Positions 16,697 through 26,078 are shown, counted from the stretch's first letter. The stretch: DNA of 64,000 nt from Streptomyces albofaciens JCM 4342 (GCF_008634025.1 NZ_PDCM01000002.1:2418001-2482000), one strand, 5' to 3'. Numbers and translations: made by a program. Notes: a model not told the origin generated them from the sequence alone.

Positions 16697-18184
16697 TCAC
16701 GCAGCCGGTACGTACGGCTGGAACTCGGCGGCCAGTTCCTCGTGGACGCGCGCCTTGAGGACGGTGCCCTCCGCCACGTGCTCCTCGGAGATCACCTCGC
16801 CCTCGGCGTGTGCCCGCGAGACCAGCGCGCCCTGGGTGTACGGCACCAGTGCCTCGATCTCGACCTGCGGGCGCGGCAGCTCCTCGTCGATCAGGGCGAG
16901 CAGTTCGTCGATGCCCTGGCCCGTACGGGCCGAGACCGCGATCGCGTGCTTCTCCCGGCGCAGCAGCCGCTGGAGGACCAGCGGGTCGGCGGCGTCCGCC
17001 TTGTTGACGACCACGATCTCCGGGACGTCGGTGGCGCCCACGTCGCGGATCACCTCGCGCACGGCGGCGAGCTGCTCCTCGGGCACCGGGTGCGAGCCGT
17101 CGACCACGTGGAGGATGAGGTCGGAGTCGCCGACCTCCTCCATCGTGGAGCGGAACGCCTCGACGAGGTGGTGCGGCAGGTGACGGACGAAGCCGACGGT
17201 GTCGGCGAGGGTGTAGAGCCGCCCGCCGGGCGTCTCCGCCCGGCGCACGGTCGGGTCCAGGGTGGCGAACAGCGCGTTCTCCACCAGGACGCCGGCCCCG
17301 GTCAGACGGTTGAGCAGGGAGGACTTGCCCGCGTTGGTGTAGCCCGCGATGGCGACCGAGGGGACCTTGTGGCGGCGGCGTTCCTGCCGCTTGATGTCCC
17401 GGCCGGTCTTCATCTCCGCGATCTCCCGGCGCATCTTCGCCATCTTCTCGCGGATCCGCCGCCGGTCCGTCTCGATCTTGGTCTCACCGGGACCACGGGT
17501 GGCCATGCCGCCGCCCGCCGAGCCGGAGCCACCGCCACCCATCTGCCGGGACAGCGACTGGCCCCAGCCGCGCAGCCTGGGGAGCATGTACTGCATCTGC
17601 GCCAGCGAGACCTGCGCCTTGCCCTCCCGGGACTTGGCGTGCTGGGCGAAGATGTCCAGAATCAGGGCCGTGCGGTCGACGACCTTGACCTTGACGACGT
17701 CTTCGAGGTGGATCAGCTGGCCGGGGCTCAGCTCACCGTCGCAGACCACCGTGTCCGCGCCGGACTCCAGGACGATGTCGCGCAGCTCCAGGGCCTTGCC
17801 GGAGCCGATGTAGGTGGCCGGGTCGGGCTTGTCGCGGCGCTGGATGACGCCGTCGAGCACCAGCGCGCCGGCCGTCTCGGCCAGCGCCGCCAGCTCGGCG
17901 AGGCTGTTCTCCGCGTCCTGCACCGTGCCGGAGGTCCAGACACCGACCAGCACCACGCGCTCCAGGCGGAGCTGGCGGTACTCGACCTCGGTGACGTCTT
18001 CGAGCTCGGTGGACAGTCCGGCCACGCGGCGCAGCGCGGCGCGCTCCGTACGGTCGTACTGCTCGCCGTCACGCTCTCCGTCGATCTCGTAACTCCAGGC
18101 GACGTCCTCTTCCATCAGGGCGTCGGCCCGCAGGCTCTCGGAGAGGCGCTGTCGGTCCTGTGGAAGGGAAGAAGAGGAGGTCAT
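16697..18184 (-). CDS. hflX: Ribosome-associated GTPase HflX
   Basis: HflX binds the large ribosomal subunit and splits stalled or hibernating ribosomes under stress. The 495-residue protein has the N-terminal HflX domain (ALVLDGVIQRRDKPDPATYIG, then GKALELRDIV and VVCDGELSPGQL), a Gly-rich turn after MLPRLRGWGQSLSRQ, and a GTPase domain with G1 AGYTNAGKSSLLN, G3 DTVGF (in the usual HflX form of DTxGF), and G4 NKAD. The family's coiled segment (RRRIREKMAKMRREIAEMK) is present. The ATG at 18184 follows AAAGGA by five bases. The neighbour upstream on the same strand is the M1 peptidase gene, 140 bp away. Confidence 0.96.
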   Translation of the reverse strand: MTSSSSLPQDRQRLSESLRADALMEEDVAWSYEIDGERDGEQYDRTERAALRRVAGLSTELEDVTEVEYRQLRLERVVLVGVWTSGTVQDAENSLAELAALAETAGALVLDGVIQRRDKPDPATYIGSGKALELRDIVLESGADTVVCDGELSPGQLIHLEDVVKVKVVDRTALILDIFAQHAKSREGKAQVSLAQMQYMLPRLRGWGQSLSRQMGGGGSGSAGGGMATRGPGETKIETDRRRIREKMAKMRREIAEMKTGRDIKRQERRRHKVPSVAIAGYTNAGKSSLLNRLTGAGVLVENALFATLDPTVRRAETPGGRLYTLADTVGFVRHLPHHLVEAFRSTMEEVGDSDLILHVVDGSHPVPEEQLAAVREVIRDVGATDVPEIVVVNKADAADPLVLQRLLRREKHAIAVSARTGQGIDELLALIDEELPRPQVEIEALVPYTQGALVSRAHAEGEVISEEHVAEGTVLKARVHEELAAEFQPYVPAA

Positions 18185-18324
18185 TTGATCCTTTGCATCG
18201 TTGGAACGTTCCCGGACCGCGTCGGCCCCGGAACCTGCGTTCGTGACAACGTCCGGAGGGCCCGGGAAGATTCCCGGCCGCCCCGTCGTCGGCCAGACGA
18301 TGGTCGCACGGCCGGTGGGAGCCG

Positions 18325-20079
18325 TCACGCGGGTTTTCCGTGCGCGGCCGCGGGCGGCGTCTTCGCGGGCCCGGCGGCCCGGGTCCCGCCGGGCTTCGCG
18401 GGCTTGGCGGCGGGCCTGCCCGCGGGCTTCGCGCCGGGCTTCGCTTCGGGTTTCCGCGCGGGTGGGTGCGGGGTTTTGTAGGTGCTCTTCCAGTCCGGGT
18501 GGCCCGGCATCGGCGGGGTCTTCGTGTCGTACAGCCAGCTGTGGAAGAAGCCGGTGAGGTCCTGGCCCGAGACGCGGGAGGCCAGCGCGACGAAGTCGGC
18601 GGTGCCCGCGACGCCGTCCCGGTGCCGGGTCACCCAGGCGCGTTCCAGCCGGTCGAACGCGGCGTGCCCGATCTTGGCGCGCAGCGCGTACAGGACGAGC
18701 GCGCTGCCGTCGTACATCACGGGCCGGAAGATGCCGGTCTTGTTGCCGGGGGCCGGCGGCTTCGGCGCGCCGGGCGGGCCGCCCTCGCGCCGCATCCGGT
18801 CCGAGACGCTGTAGGCGCGGCGCGTGCGCTCGTCCATGGACCTCCTGGCGTGCTCGTGCGCGTACAGCTCCTCGTACCAGGTGGCGTGCGCCTCGTTGAG
18901 CCAGGCGTCCGACCAGGTGCGCGGGGAGACGCTGTCGCCGAACCACTGGTGCGCCAGTTCGTGCACCATGATCGCTTCGATGTACCAGCGGGGGTACTGG
19001 CCGCCCGTGAACAGCCGCTCCTCGAAGAGGGAGAGGGTCTGGGTCTCCAGCTCGAAGCCGGTCTCGGCCTGCGCGAGCAGCACGCCGTACGCCTCGAAGG
19101 GGTAGCGGCCGACCTTCTTCTCCATCCAGGAGAGCTGGCCGGGCGTCTTGGCCAGCCACGGCTCCAGGCGCTTGCGGTCCGCGGCCGGTACGACGTCGCG
19201 CAGCGGCAGGCCGTGCGGCCCGGTGCGGCGGACGACCGCGGAGCGTCCGATGGAGACCTGGGCGACCTCGGTGGCCATGGGGTGGGCGGAGCGGTAGACC
19301 CAGGTGGTGGCGGGGACCGCCCGCGCCTGCCGGGCGTCGCGCCCGGTCCGCTTCCCGCCCGCGTCCGGCTCGGTCCGTACGGTGGCCGGGTGGCGCCCCG
19401 CCGGCAGCCCGCCGGCGACGACCGTCAGGCCCTTGGGCGCGGTGACGCGGAAGGTGTAGAGGGCCTTGTCCGACGGGTGGTCGTTGCACGGGAAGATCCG
19501 GTGCGCGGCGTCGACCTGGTTGGCCATGACCAGCCCGTCCCTCGTCCGCAGCCAGCCGTCCTCGCGGCCCTCGGCGCCCTTGCGGGGGCGCGGGTCGCTG
19601 GTGTGATGGACGACGATGCGCAGCGGGGTGCCGGGGCGGACGGTCCGGTGCGGCGTGACGATCAGGTCCTCGCCGCGCATGACGTGGGCCGCGCGCCGCC
19701 CGTCGACCTCGACGGAGCGGACGGTGCCGTGCGCGAAGTCGAGGTTGATGCGCTTCAGGCGGGCGGTGGCGCGTGCGGTGATCTTCGTGACGGCGTCCAG
19801 CGGCCGGTCGTTGCGGCCGGGGTAGGTCAGGGCGATGTCGTACGCGCGCACGTCGTAGCCGGGGTTGCCGAGGTGCGGGTAGAGCCGGTCGCCGACGCCG
19901 AGCGGCGCGGCGTCGGGCAGTCCCGCGGCGACCAGGGTGGCGGCGGCGAGCAGGCCGAGCGCGGCCCGGCGGCGGGCGGCCCCCGGGCGGGGGCGGGACG
20001 GGGTGCCTCCGGGGCCCCGGCCGGGGGTGGAGACGGGTCCGCCGGGGCCGGGGGCGGGGTGGTACGGGGAAAGCGGCAT
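18325..20079 (-). CDS. Secreted M1-family (gluzincin) metallopeptidase
   Basis: The 584-residue zinc aminopeptidase-type protein shows HELAHQWFGDSVS (HExxH) with the third ligand Glu in the downstream WLNEAHATWYEELY segment. The GAMEN-type substrate motif is replaced by QAETGFELETQTL. An N-terminal Ala/Leu-rich signal segment (AALGLLAAATLVAAGLPDAA) after a basic Pro/Gly-rich stretch suggests export. The C-terminal 45 residues are a Lys/Ala/Pro-rich tail (KPEAKPGAKPAGRPAAKP), a possible wall-binding or disordered extension. The ATG at 20079 has only a weak ribosome site. The product would trim peptides outside the cell; the real substrate is unknown. Confidence 0.9.
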   Translation of the reverse strand: MPLSPYHPAPGPGGPVSTPGRGPGGTPSRPRPGAARRRAALGLLAAATLVAAGLPDAAPLGVGDRLYPHLGNPGYDVRAYDIALTYPGRNDRPLDAVTKITARATARLKRINLDFAHGTVRSVEVDGRRAAHVMRGEDLIVTPHRTVRPGTPLRIVVHHTSDPRPRKGAEGREDGWLRTRDGLVMANQVDAAHRIFPCNDHPSDKALYTFRVTAPKGLTVVAGGLPAGRHPATVRTEPDAGGKRTGRDARQARAVPATTWVYRSAHPMATEVAQVSIGRSAVVRRTGPHGLPLRDVVPAADRKRLEPWLAKTPGQLSWMEKKVGRYPFEAYGVLLAQAETGFELETQTLSLFEERLFTGGQYPRWYIEAIMVHELAHQWFGDSVSPRTWSDAWLNEAHATWYEELYAHEHARRSMDERTRRAYSVSDRMRREGGPPGAPKPPAPGNKTGIFRPVMYDGSALVLYALRAKIGHAAFDRLERAWVTRHRDGVAGTADFVALASRVSGQDLTGFFHSWLYDTKTPPMPGHPDWKSTYKTPHPPARKPEAKPGAKPAGRPAAKPAKPGGTRAAGPAKTPPAAAHGKPA

Positions 20080-20228
20080 GACCCACCGCTACCAGCGCGG
20101 TGCCCCGGCCCGTGGCCGACGCGACAGTACGGCACCCGAACGAGGGCGGGCCGTACGTCCGTCGAGGCCGGAGGAGAACGGGTGTGCCGACCGCGCGCGG
20201 GACCGCGCGGGGCGGGCGCCTCGGAAAC

Positions 20229-20560
20229 GCGCCGCCGTCGTCACCCGTACGCCGGGGCGAGCGCCCCTCAGGCGCGCCGCCGTCTCACCCGCATGCCGGG
20301 GCGGACGCCCCACAAGTACGCGCCGCCACCAACCACACGCCGGAGCGGACATCTCTCAGGCGCGCCGCCACCTTCAACCACACGCCGGAGCCGACGCCTC
20401 TCAAGTACGCGCCGCCACCATCACCCACCCACCACGGCGGACGCCCCTCAGGCACACCGCCACCATCAACCACATGACCGAGCGGACTCCTCTCAAGTAC
20501 GCACCGCCACCGTCAACCACCCACCCCGCAGCGCCCCCTCAAGAACGCGCCGCCATCGTC
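20229..20560. repeat. Eight-copy ~46-bp tandem repeat array with alternating units
   Basis: The marker CGCCGCC recurs near 20231, 20275, 20321, 20364, 20411, 20457, 20503 and 20549, so the period is 43-47 bp. Each unit reads roughly CGCGCCGCCACC, then CAACCACACGCCGGAGCGGA, then CGCC. Unit junctions alternate between CTCAGG and CAAGTA before CGCGCC, which gives a higher-order period of about 91 bp. The last unit overlaps the 3' end of the RSH gene (stop at 20539), so the array may have grown out of that coding end. The changing unit length (not a multiple of three) argues that the array is not coding. There are no unique spacers, so it is not CRISPR. Confidence 0.85.
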
Positions 20561-22851
20561 GACCGCGCGCGGCCCGCCCGCAGCACGTCGAAGACGCCCG
20601 GAACCTGCCGCATCGCCCGCATCAGGGACGGCAGCTTGGCCGCGTCCGGCAGGTGGAGGGTGTACGTGTGGCGCACCCGCTGTTCGCGGGGCGGCTCCAC
20701 GGCCGCGGCCACCACGGCGGCGCCCTCGGCGGCGATGACCTCCGTGAGGTCGGCGAGCAGGTGCGGCCGGGTGAAGGCTTCGGCGAGGAGGGTGACCCGG
20801 CAGCCTTGCGCGCGGTTGCCCGCGCCGCGCCAGCGGGCGCCGACCGGCTTCCGCCCGGAGGCGGCCATCCGGGCCACCACGGGGCACAGCACGCGGTGCA
20901 CGGTCACGATGCCACCCCGTACGGCGAAGCCGGTGACGTGGTCGGGCGGTACGGGGGTGCAGCAGCCCGCGAGCCGTACGGTCGCGTCGGGGAGGTCGGT
21001 GGACAGCCCGGCGGTGTCCGTTCCCCCGGGGCGGCCGGACGGCACGGCGGCCCCGGCGCCGCGCGCCCCACCGGCGCCACTCGGCGCGCCCGCCCCCACC
21101 GCGCTCTCGCCCGCCCCCGTTTCCGCCCCCGGGTGGGCGGCCAGCCAGCGCGAGATGGCGAGCCGGGCGGCCGGTGTACGGGTGTGGTCGAGCCAGTCCG
21201 GTGAGGGGCCGGCGGTGGAGTCCGAGGCCATGAGCAGGTGCAGGCTGTCGCCGTCGCACAGGACCGTGGAGAGGGTCGCGAGGCGGCCGTTGACGCGCGC
21301 GCCGATGCAGCTGTGCGCCCCTTCGCCGTACAGCGCGTACGCGGCGTCCACGCAGCTCGCGCCGGCGGGCAGGCCGACGGTGGCGGTGCCGTCCGTGCCC
21401 GTACGGGCGGCCCCCTGACCTGCCGGGCCGTCGTCGCCGAAGCCCCCTTCCGTACAGAAGACCGTGATCTCCCGGTCCTGGGCGAGGTCGGCGCGCAGCG
21501 AGGTCCAGAACGTGTCCGGGTCGGGGGTGGCGCGCTGCCACTCCAGGAGGCGGCACAGCCAGCCGGGCTGGGTCGGGTCCACCCGTTCCCCGTCCTCGGC
21601 GTCGCGGTCGCCCTCCGTGCCGCTCCCGGCCGGGCGCTCGGCCGCGGGGTCGGAGCCGTCCGCGGGGGCGTACGGGTTGCCCAGCGCGACCACCCCGGCC
21701 TCGGCGACGCGGTGCATGCGGTGCGTACGGATGAGCGTTTCCGCAATGGCGCCGTCCTCGTCCGTGACGGCGGTGTGCAGCGACTGGTACAGGTTGAACT
21801 TCGGCGCGGCGATGAAATCCTTGAACTCCGAGACCACCGGCGTGAAGCAGGTGTGCAGCTCGCCCAGGACCGCGTAGCAGTCGGCGTCCTCGGCGACGAG
21901 CACCAGCAGGCGGCCGAGGTCGGTGCCGGTGACCGTGCCGCGCGCGAGGCGCACGCGGTGCACGGATACCAAGTGCCGGGGCCGGACCAGGACTTCGGCG
22001 TCGATGTCGGCCTCGTCCAGGACGGCGCGCACCCGCTCGGCGATCGCGGCGAGGGGGTCCGGGCGGGTCGCGTGGGCGTGGACGAGGGCGCGGGTGGTGG
22101 CGTACTCCTCCGGGTGCAGGATCGCGAAGACCAGGTCCTCCAGCTCGCTCTTGAGGGCCTGCACGCCCAGCCGTTCGGCCAGCGGGATGAGCACGTCGCG
22201 GGTGACCTTGGCGATCCGGACCTGCTTCTCGGGGCGCATCACGCCGAGGGTGCGCATGTTGTGCAGCCGGTCGGCCAGCTTGATGGACATCACGCGGACG
22301 TCGTTGCCGGTGGCGACCAGCATCTTGCGGAAGGTCTCGGGCTCGGCGGCGGCGCCGTAGTCGACCTTCTCCAGCTTGGTCACGCCGTCGACCAGGTAGC
22401 AGACCTCCTTGCCGAACTCCGCGCCCACCTGATCGAGCGTCACATCGGTGTCCTCGACGGTGTCGTGGAGCAGGGAGGCGGTCAAGGTCGTGGTCTCGGC
22501 GCCCAGTTCGGCCAGGATCAGGGTCACCGCGAGCGGGTGGGTGATGTACGGCTCGCCGCTCTTGCGCAGTTGGCCGCGGTGCGAGGACTCGGCGAGCGCG
22601 TAGGCCCTGCTCAGGGTGTCCAGGTCGGCGTCCGGGTGGTGGGCGCGGTGCACCTTGGCGACGTGCTCCAGGGCGTCCGGCAGGCCGTCGCGGGGGGCCG
22701 GTCCCAGGAGCGCGGCCCGGCCGATCCGGCGCAGGCCGCGCAGCTCCAGACGGGGGCGGCCGCGCTTGCGGTGCGAGGCTTCGCCCAGATCGGGCGGGCC
22801 GGCCTGGACCGGCGCGACGGGATTACCAGGGTTCGTGGCCTCTGCGCTCAT
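20539..22851 (-). CDS. rshA: RelA/SpoT-homologue (RSH), hydrolase intact, synthetase site altered
   Basis: The 770-residue protein matches the second streptomycete RSH (RshA, beside dapF and hflX) rather than the main RelA. The HD hydrolase domain keeps its metal ligands: ITHP (His 105), LLHDTVEDT (His 129, Asp 130) and KLADRLHNMR (Asp 194). The synthetase domain is recognisable (FKDFIAAPKFNLYQSLHT, ETLIRTHRMHRVAEAG), but the usual SIYxKM reads SVHRVR near 296-301, losing the conserved Lys, and AHWKYK is replaced by ALGNPY. TGS and ACT domains follow, with Gly/Thr- and Ala-rich inserts. ATG 22851 was preferred to GTG 22857 because GGAGGT sits at a workable distance only from the ATG. It may mainly degrade (p)ppGpp, though rshA in S. 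coelicolor is reported to contribute to synthesis. Confidence 0.9.
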   Translation of the reverse strand: MSAEATNPGNPVAPVQAGPPDLGEASHRKRGRPRLELRGLRRIGRAALLGPAPRDGLPDALEHVAKVHRAHHPDADLDTLSRAYALAESSHRGQLRKSGEPYITHPLAVTLILAELGAETTTLTASLLHDTVEDTDVTLDQVGAEFGKEVCYLVDGVTKLEKVDYGAAAEPETFRKMLVATGNDVRVMSIKLADRLHNMRTLGVMRPEKQVRIAKVTRDVLIPLAERLGVQALKSELEDLVFAILHPEEYATTRALVHAHATRPDPLAAIAERVRAVLDEADIDAEVLVRPRHLVSVHRVRLARGTVTGTDLGRLLVLVAEDADCYAVLGELHTCFTPVVSEFKDFIAAPKFNLYQSLHTAVTDEDGAIAETLIRTHRMHRVAEAGVVALGNPYAPADGSDPAAERPAGSGTEGDRDAEDGERVDPTQPGWLCRLLEWQRATPDPDTFWTSLRADLAQDREITVFCTEGGFGDDGPAGQGAARTGTDGTATVGLPAGASCVDAAYALYGEGAHSCIGARVNGRLATLSTVLCDGDSLHLLMASDSTAGPSPDWLDHTRTPAARLAISRWLAAHPGAETGAGESAVGAGAPSGAGGARGAGAAVPSGRPGGTDTAGLSTDLPDATVRLAGCCTPVPPDHVTGFAVRGGIVTVHRVLCPVVARMAASGRKPVGARWRGAGNRAQGCRVTLLAEAFTRPHLLADLTEVIAAEGAAVVAAAVEPPREQRVRHTYTLHLPDAAKLPSLMRAMRQVPGVFDVLRAGRARSTMAARS

Positions 22852-22992
22852 GGGCACCTCCGGCGGCGTCGACCGGCGGTCGGGCGCCCGCAGTCGGTCG
22901 CCCCGGGCCGGTGCTTGATGCTACCGAGCCCATCACGCAGCGCTGTCCCGCTCTCGCCCAGCGTGAACCGGATCACCCATTCGAGCGAAGTC

Positions 22993-23934
22993 TCAGTCGA
23001 GGGCCGTGACCAGCCACGCAGGGTCCAGCGTGCCGTGCGCGACGATCACCGCGGGGCCGGTCATCTCGACCGTGCCGTCCGGCAGCTCGGTGATCGACAG
23101 GCTGCCGCCGGGCAGGTCCACCCGGTAGGTGACGGGGCTGCCGGTGGCCGCGGGGTCGACGCCGTCCCGGCGGGCGGCGGCGACCGCGACGGCGCAGGCG
23201 CCGGTGCCGCAGGAGCGGGTCTCGCCGGCGCCGCGCTCGTGGACCCGCATCGCGACATGGCGGGGGCCGCGGTCGGCGACGAATTCGATGTTCACGCCGT
23301 GCGGGTATACGGAGGCTGGGCTGAACGGCGGGACGCCGTACAGGTCCCCGGCGTGGTCGAGGTCCTCGACGAAGGCGACGGCGTGGGGATTGCCCATGTT
23401 CACGTTGCGGGCGGGCCAGCTGCGGTCGCCGACCGTGACCGTCACGCCGTCGGGGAGCAGGGCGGCGCGGCCCATGGAGACCGTGACGTCGCCGTTGGCG
23501 GCCAGCCGCACCCGCTTGACGCCGGCCCGGGTGGCGATGGCGAACTCGCCCGCGCCGACCAGGCCGGCGTGCTGGAGGTAGCGGGCGAAGACGCGGACGC
23601 CGTTGCCGCACATCTCGGCCACGGAGCCGTCGCCGTTGCGGTAGTCCATGAACCACTCGGCCTCGGCGGCCTGGGCGCGGGCCGCCGGGTCGGCGGCGGA
23701 GCGCACCACGCGCAGCAGGCCGTCGCCGCCGACGCCGGCCCGGCGGTCGCAGATCCGCGCCACCGCTTCGGCGGACAGCTCCAGCACGCCGTCCGGGTCG
23801 GGGACGATCACGAAGTCGTTCTCCGTGCCGTGGCCCTTGAGGAAGGCGATGCCGCGGCCGGGACCGCCCGCGGCGGCCGACGCGGTGTCCACTGCGGTCC
23901 CCGTGGCCTGGGCGGTTCCCTGTGCGTTGGTCAT
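22993..23934 (-). CDS. dapF: Diaminopimelate epimerase
   Basis: DapF converts LL- to meso-diaminopimelate in the lysine and peptidoglycan pathway. The two catalytic Cys are seen in AEMCGNGVRVFARY and ETRSCGTGACAVAVA. Substrate loops KGHGTENDFVI, DYRNGDGS, NVNMGNPHAV and GVNIEFV are all present. The 313-residue length is slightly long because of an Ala/Thr-rich N-terminus. Streptomyces peptidoglycan uses the LL form, but the meso form is needed for lysine. It sits upstream of the RSH gene with a 141-bp gap. Confidence 0.96.
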   Translation of the reverse strand: MTNAQGTAQATGTAVDTASAAAGGPGRGIAFLKGHGTENDFVIVPDPDGVLELSAEAVARICDRRAGVGGDGLLRVVRSAADPAARAQAAEAEWFMDYRNGDGSVAEMCGNGVRVFARYLQHAGLVGAGEFAIATRAGVKRVRLAANGDVTVSMGRAALLPDGVTVTVGDRSWPARNVNMGNPHAVAFVEDLDHAGDLYGVPPFSPASVYPHGVNIEFVADRGPRHVAMRVHERGAGETRSCGTGACAVAVAAARRDGVDPAATGSPVTYRVDLPGGSLSITELPDGTVEMTGPAVIVAHGTLDPAWLVTALD

Positions 23935-24019
23935 GTCTGCATCGTACGGCCCGGCAGTGACAGCCTGCTTCCCAGCCCCGGCCGGGCACCGGCACCGGTG
24001 CCGGCACCGGCACCGGCAG

Positions 24020-24583
24020 TCAGTGCAGCCGGGCGACCCGCCATACGGCCAGCAGGGCGAGGACGGCCACGACCGCGGCGTACGCGAGGACGACCCGCCA
24101 GTCCGGGCGGCGGCCGGAGCCGCGGGCGGGCAGGCCGGGCCAGGTGTGGCCGACCCGGCGGGCGGCCATCATGCCCCAGCCGGCGGCGCAGCCGAACAGC
24201 AGCAGGCCGAGCATGGAGATCACCGCGCCGCCGTCGCCGCCGAACTCGAAGGCCAGCGGGAAGGCGAACATCAGCGAGCCGAGGGCGGCGAGGCCCACGA
24301 TGGGCGCCAGCTGCCAGATGCGCAGCCGGCGCGGCGGACGCAGCTCACGGAAGGACTCGCCGCCCTCCACGGCCTGCTCGGGGGCGTCCGTGCCGTCCAG
24401 GGACGCCGGGCGTACCGGTTCGCCCAGCGGGTCGGGCCCGCCGGCGGACCGCTCCGCGGCGGCCCCGTCGGGACCGAAGGGCCCGGGTCCGCCGTGGGTG
24501 GGCGACTCCGTCGCGTCCCGCTGTCCGTCGCCCCGACCGTCCGGTTGCTGCGGTCTGTTGCGAGGGCCGGCCTCCATCGCCAC
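24020..24583 (-). CDS. Hypothetical membrane protein between dapF and miaA
   Basis: I do not recognise a family function. The 187-residue product has a disordered Gly/Pro/Asp-rich N-terminal half (residues 1-85) and three hydrophobic segments: WQLAPIVGLAALGSLMFAFPL, VISMLGLLLFGCAAGWGMMA, and a C-terminal VVLAYAAVVAVLALLAVW. A GTG at 24583 or an ATG two codons later can both use GGGAGG just upstream. The gene lies between miaA and dapF on the same strand, a position conserved in streptomycetes, and is probably cotranscribed. Confidence 0.7.
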   Translation of the reverse strand: MAMEAGPRNRPQQPDGRGDGQRDATESPTHGGPGPFGPDGAAAERSAGGPDPLGEPVRPASLDGTDAPEQAVEGGESFRELRPPRRLRIWQLAPIVGLAALGSLMFAFPLAFEFGGDGGAVISMLGLLLFGCAAGWGMMAARRVGHTWPGLPARGSGRRPDWRVVLAYAAVVAVLALLAVWRVARLH

Positions 24584-24685
24584 GCGCCCTCCCCACTGCT
24601 GACTGCACGCCTCGATCGAAGGTCGATGATGACACGCTCCCGGGGGCCCGGATGACGGGCGGAGCGTCCCGATGCCATGACGTGA

Positions 24686-25624
24686 TCAGGCTGTGACCGG
24701 GGGCGCGACCAACGCCAGCGCCCGTTCCGGGAGTTCCGCCCGGTCCGCGGCGGCACCGCTGAGCCAGTGGACCCGGGGGTCCCGGCGGAACCAGGAGTCC
24801 TGGCGGCGCGCGAAGCGCTTGGTGGCCCGGACCGTTTCGTCCCGTGCCTCCTGTTCCGTGCACTCCCCCGCGAGCTGGGCGAGCACCTGCTGGTAGCCGA
24901 GGGCCCGGGAGGCGGTACGGCCCTCGCGCAGCCCCTCGCCCTCCAGCCGCCGCACCTCGTCCACCAGGCCCTCCTCCCACATCCGGTCCACCCGGCGGGC
25001 GATGCGCTCGTCCAGCTCGGGGCGGGCCACGTCGACGCCGATCTGGACGGTGTCGTAGACCGCCTCGTGTCCCGGGAGGTTGGCGGTGAAGGGGCGTCCG
25101 GTGATCTCGATGACCTCCAGGGCGCGCACGATGCGGCGCCCGTTGCTCGCCAGGATGGCGCGGGCGGCCTCGGGGTCGGCGGCGGCGAGCCGGGCGTGCA
25201 GGGCGCCGCTGCCCTGCTCGGCCAGCTCGGCCTCCAGGCGGGCCCGCACCTCGGGGTCGGTCCCGGGGAAGTCGAGGGCGTCGATGGCACCGCGTACGTA
25301 CAGGCCGGAGCCGCCCACGAGGACGGGCGTGCGGCCCTCGGCGAGCAGCCGGTCGATCTCGGCGCGAGCCAGCCGCTGGTACTCGGCGACGTTCGCCGCG
25401 CGGGTGACGTCCCAGATGTCCAGGAGGTGGTGCGGGACGCCCTGGCGCTCGGGCACCGTCAGCTTGGCGGTGCCGATGTCCATTCCGCGGTAGAGCTGCA
25501 TGGAGTCGGCGTTGACGACCTCGCCGCCGAGGTGGCGGGCGAGGGCTACGCCCAGATCGGACTTTCCGGCCGCGGTGGGACCGACGACGGCGATGACCCG
25601 GGGTGCGGGAACTGCGGTGTTCAC
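24686..25624 (-). CDS. miaA: tRNA dimethylallyltransferase MiaA
   Basis: MiaA adds a dimethylallyl group to N6 of A37 in tRNAs that read UNN codons; MiaB, encoded 2 kb away, then methylthiolates it. The P-loop is VVGPTAAGKSDLGVAL, followed by ADSMQLYRGMDIGTAK, the prenyl-binding GGSGLYVRGAIDAL and C-terminal RALGYQQVLAQL and TKRFARRQDSWFRRD. With GTG 25624 as start the length is 312, as usual for the family; the frame stays open upstream across unrelated DNA. The ribosome site is weak. It is divergent from two small stress-type genes. Confidence 0.95.
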   Translation of the reverse strand: MNTAVPAPRVIAVVGPTAAGKSDLGVALARHLGGEVVNADSMQLYRGMDIGTAKLTVPERQGVPHHLLDIWDVTRAANVAEYQRLARAEIDRLLAEGRTPVLVGGSGLYVRGAIDALDFPGTDPEVRARLEAELAEQGSGALHARLAAADPEAARAILASNGRRIVRALEVIEITGRPFTANLPGHEAVYDTVQIGVDVARPELDERIARRVDRMWEEGLVDEVRRLEGEGLREGRTASRALGYQQVLAQLAGECTEQEARDETVRATKRFARRQDSWFRRDPRVHWLSGAAADRAELPERALALVAPPVTA

Positions 25625-25808
25625 CGGCCCAGTCTCGCAAACCCGCGGGCCTGATCTCGAACGAGCGACGTGACGGCTCGCCTCCGTGTTCGTTGCCTGA
25701 TGCGAGGTTCCGGCCGCCGGTTCACGGACCGGAGCCCGCGGGCGGCGCAATGGGACGCTCCGGGCGCCCCGGGATTTCGCCCGCACGAGTAACGTATGGA
25801 GTGGAGAA

Positions 25809-26078
25809 ATGGGCGTGTTTTCACGGTTTCGTCGCCGTAAGGACGAAGCGTCGACGGAGGAGGCCGCCGCCACGACGGTGACGGCGGAGGGCGACGAGTC
25901 GGCGGGCCGCTCCACCGAGGCCGCCGCGCAGGCGGAGCAGGAGGGGGCGGGTACGGACGCGACCCCGTCCGCGGAAGAGGCCGGTGAGGCCGCTGCCGCC
26001 GAGGGTGTCGAGATCCCCAAGCAGCAGTCGGCCGAGGAGGCCGCCGACAGCGAGGCCGGGGAAGGCGCCCGCAAGTAG
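25809..26078 (+). CDS. Small acidic protein of unknown function
   Basis: The 89-residue product starts with a short basic segment (MGVFSRFRRRKDE) and continues as an Ala/Glu-rich, probably disordered acidic chain ending in EGARK. GGAG lies directly before the ATG. Similar small proteins beside miaA are common in Streptomyces and are sometimes labelled gliding motility protein without evidence. It is followed after 26 bp by a second small gene, so the two are likely cotranscribed. Confidence 0.7.
   Translation: MGVFSRFRRRKDEASTEEAAATTVTAEGDESAGRSTEAAAQAEQEGAGTDATPSAEEAGEAAAAEGVEIPKQQSAEEAADSEAGEGARK

Noticed and set aside
20229..20560. CRISPR array
   Set aside because: Units abut each other without unique spacers, unit length varies, and no cas genes are in the window.
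21238..24696. A 1152-codon plus-strand open frame across the RSH, dapF and hypothetical genes
   Set aside because: It lies opposite well-supported genes and its product has no recognisable motif; it follows from high GC at third positions.
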